DNA from: JAAHGY01 sp051439365
Lineage (GTDB): Bacteria; Cyanobacteriota; Cyanobacteriia; CAKZMO01
Direction: 5' to 3'
Length of the DNA stretch: 7,126 bases
NCBI GenBank assembly: GCA_051439365.1
Contig: JBFRWC010000073.1
Coordinates: 1 to 7,126, forward strand
Shown here: piece by piece, positions 6,285-7,126 of the stretch
Position numbering within the stretch: position 1 is the first letter of the stretch
How the letters are laid out: the number at the start of each line of letters is the position of its first letter
Notes under the pieces: generated by a model
Databases searched by the model: none
The model's input: the letters and a program-made list of their open reading frames with translations, nothing else
Told to the model about the DNA's origin: nothing
Position numbers and translations under genes: made by a program

Positions 6285-6320
6285 CGCTCTCCATCATGAT
6301 CCCCAGTTTGTCCCAAAAAC
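6261..6320. repeat. 23-bp inverted repeat (22/23) overlapping the hairpin at 6252-6284
   Basis: The arm at 6261-6283 and the arm at 6298-6320 are complementary at 22 of 23 positions, with a 14-base loop. The left arm contains the whole right half of the 6252-6284 hairpin, so the two structures cannot form together. The segment probably arose by inverted duplication of one element. Confidence 0.8.
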
Positions 6321-6339
6321 AAAAAAATGGGGTTCCGGG

Positions 6340-6885
6340 CTAGGGGCGATCGCGCTGCATCTTTGGGCGATCGCGCCGCCGTTGCACGAACCAGAGTCCC
6401 AGAAAATAAGCGGCGATCGCACTCACCAAGCCCACTGAAAAACAGCCCCAAAAGAGGGCGGCGGAAACAATGCCCCCAAATGCCGCCAATTGGGAAAAGG
6501 CATCCCAACCCGATTCCGTCAAAATATCTTGCAAGACTGACCATTCTGGCAACTCTGCTTCCACGCCAACCCCAGCCAACAGGTGTTGCCCCACCCGAAA
6601 ATTGAAATAGTAAATGGGCACGTAAGTGAAAGGATTACTCACCCAGGTCGCCGCCACTGCCATGAGTTTATTGCCCTTAAGCAGGGTCGCGAGGGCAATG
6701 CCCATAATGGTCTGGAACCCAAACAGAGGGAACCATCCGGCAAACACCCCCGCAGCAATGCCTCTGGCGATCGCCTCCGCACCACCTCGTAACCGCACAA
6801 ACCGGAGATAAAAATAGCGTAAACGACGCTGCCAGACGTTCTGGGGCGATCGTACTTGCCGCTGATGGGCCGAAGTCGGGTTCAT
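6340..6885 (-). CDS. DUF2062 family membrane protein
   Basis: The 181-residue product has the two hallmarks of DUF2062: RGIAAGVFAGWFPLFGFQT (41-59, pattern RGxAxGxFxGxxPxxGxQ) and WVSNPFTYVPIY (81-92). A basic N-terminus (RRLRYFYLRFVRLRG, 20-34) precedes the first hydrophobic segment (about 43-67); others lie at about 73-95 and 136-167, giving an inner-membrane or thylakoid protein with a cytoplasmic basic tail. The function of the family is unknown and I give none. The frame is closed by TGA at 6894-6892, nine bases upstream, so ATG 6885 is the first possible start; no clear Shine-Dalgarno precedes it. The last residues contain RDRP twice, each encoded by an in-frame HIP1 octamer. The gene points toward the kinase gene with a 200-base gap, so co-transcription is possible but the intervening hairpins argue against it. 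Confidence 0.9.
   Translation of the reverse strand: MNPTSAHQRQVRSPQNVWQRRLRYFYLRFVRLRGGAEAIARGIAAGVFAGWFPLFGFQTIMGIALATLLKGNKLMAVAATWVSNPFTYVPIYYFNFRVGQHLLAGVGVEAELPEWSVLQDILTESGWDAFSQLAAFGGIVSAALFWGCFSVGLVSAIAAYFLGLWFVQRRRDRPKMQRDRP
6346..6420. repeat. Cluster of three HIP1 octamers in the 3' end of the DUF2062 gene
   Basis: GCGATCGC occurs at 6346-6353, 6367-6374 and 6413-6420, three times in 75 bases against about once per 500 bases across the window. The first two are in the same codon phase and each encodes Arg-Asp-Arg in the C-terminal tail. Confidence 0.9.
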
Positions 6886-7047
6886 ACAACATCAAGGGGT
6901 TGCTTGCCCCCCACGAGAGCCTGCCCTTTGATCGTAACCGATGAGAGCGGTTCCGGCTTGGATGCATACGATACCAAATTTGGGTTCATGCGATTGGGGG
7001 ATATGCTTGGGGGAAGTGATCTGAAGATGGATAGCTTACTATATAGT

Positions 7048-7100
7048 TGTCTGATAAAGACAGAGGGCGAACTCTTTGGGGGCTTAGGGTTCGCGCCTCT
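7048..7100. other. Two adjacent small hairpins upstream of the DUF2062 gene
   Basis: TGTCT (7048-7052) pairs with AGACA (7058-7062) around GATAA. Next to it, AGAGGGCGAAC (7062-7072) pairs with GTTCGC-G-CCTCT (7089-7100), 11 pairs with one bulged G and a 16-base loop. Read on the minus strand, the larger stem is followed by TGTCTTTATC, so it could end a minus-strand transcript entering from beyond the window. An AT-rich TATATAG at 7041-7047 could be a -10 for either strand, but no matching -35 is evident. The rest of 6886-7126 shows nothing I can support. Confidence 0.4.
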
Positions 7101-7126
7101 AACACTATTTAGGTTTGAGATCATGG

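Noticed and set aside
7073..7100. GGTTCGCGCCTCT looked like a tRNA T-arm
   Set aside because: No acceptor, D or anticodon arm can be built around it and the bases belong to an 11-bp hairpin instead.
6882..7124. Possible 80-residue minus-strand protein upstream of the DUF2062 gene
   Set aside because: It crosses two hairpins, overlaps the DUF2062 start, is rich in Ser/Pro without any motif and has no clear ribosome binding site.
7123..7126. ATG on the plus strand at the window end, possible start of a divergent gene
   Set aside because: Only four bases are visible and the upstream AGG/GAG bases are not a convincing ribosome binding site.

Overview
The window is a piece of a cyanobacterial chromosome. 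The octamer GCGATCGC (HIP1, the palindrome hugely over-represented in many cyanobacterial genomes) occurs 14 times in 7.1 kb (e.g. 159-166, 1047-1054, 3321-3328, 6346-6353). The main gene encodes a phytochrome-family kinase with cyanobacterial features, and the intergenic DNA holds palindromic fragments typical of this phylum. No rRNA, tRNA, CRISPR array, transposase or phage gene was seen.

Layout. (1) 1-695, minus: a secreted lipoprotein of unknown function, cut by the window edge. (2) 696-1520: an 825-base gene-free stretch with a 16-bp tandem duplication, a 14-bp perfect inverted repeat, two perfect palindromes and two fragments of cyanobacterial palindromic repeats. (3) 1521-2066, plus: a CobO/BtuR (corrinoid adenosyltransferase)-like protein whose Walker A loop is missing. 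(4) 2174-6139, minus, convergent with (3): a 1321-residue hybrid photosensory histidine kinase. (5) 6140-6339: a spacer with two overlapping, mutually exclusive hairpins. (6) 6340-6885, minus: a DUF2062 membrane protein. (7) 6886-7126: upstream region with two small hairpins and no convincing gene.

The central finding is the kinase. Its first GAF domain carries the phytochrome PASDIP-like motif, the Cys-His bilin attachment pair and the conserved late His. The next domain carries the PHY tongue signature (WxG followed by PRxSFxxW). There is no N-terminal PAS domain, so this is a PAS-less ('knotless', Cph2-type) phytochrome. Two more GAF domains follow: one lacks the chromophore cysteine, while the last has a DXCF motif plus a canonical cysteine, the two-cysteine signature of blue/green or blue/orange-type cyanobacteriochromes. 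A HisKA-HATPase kinase core and a C-terminal receiver complete the protein. One polypeptide may therefore carry a red/far-red sensor and a short-wavelength sensor feeding one kinase. No neighbour is an evident signalling partner, so the phosphorelay target is probably elsewhere.
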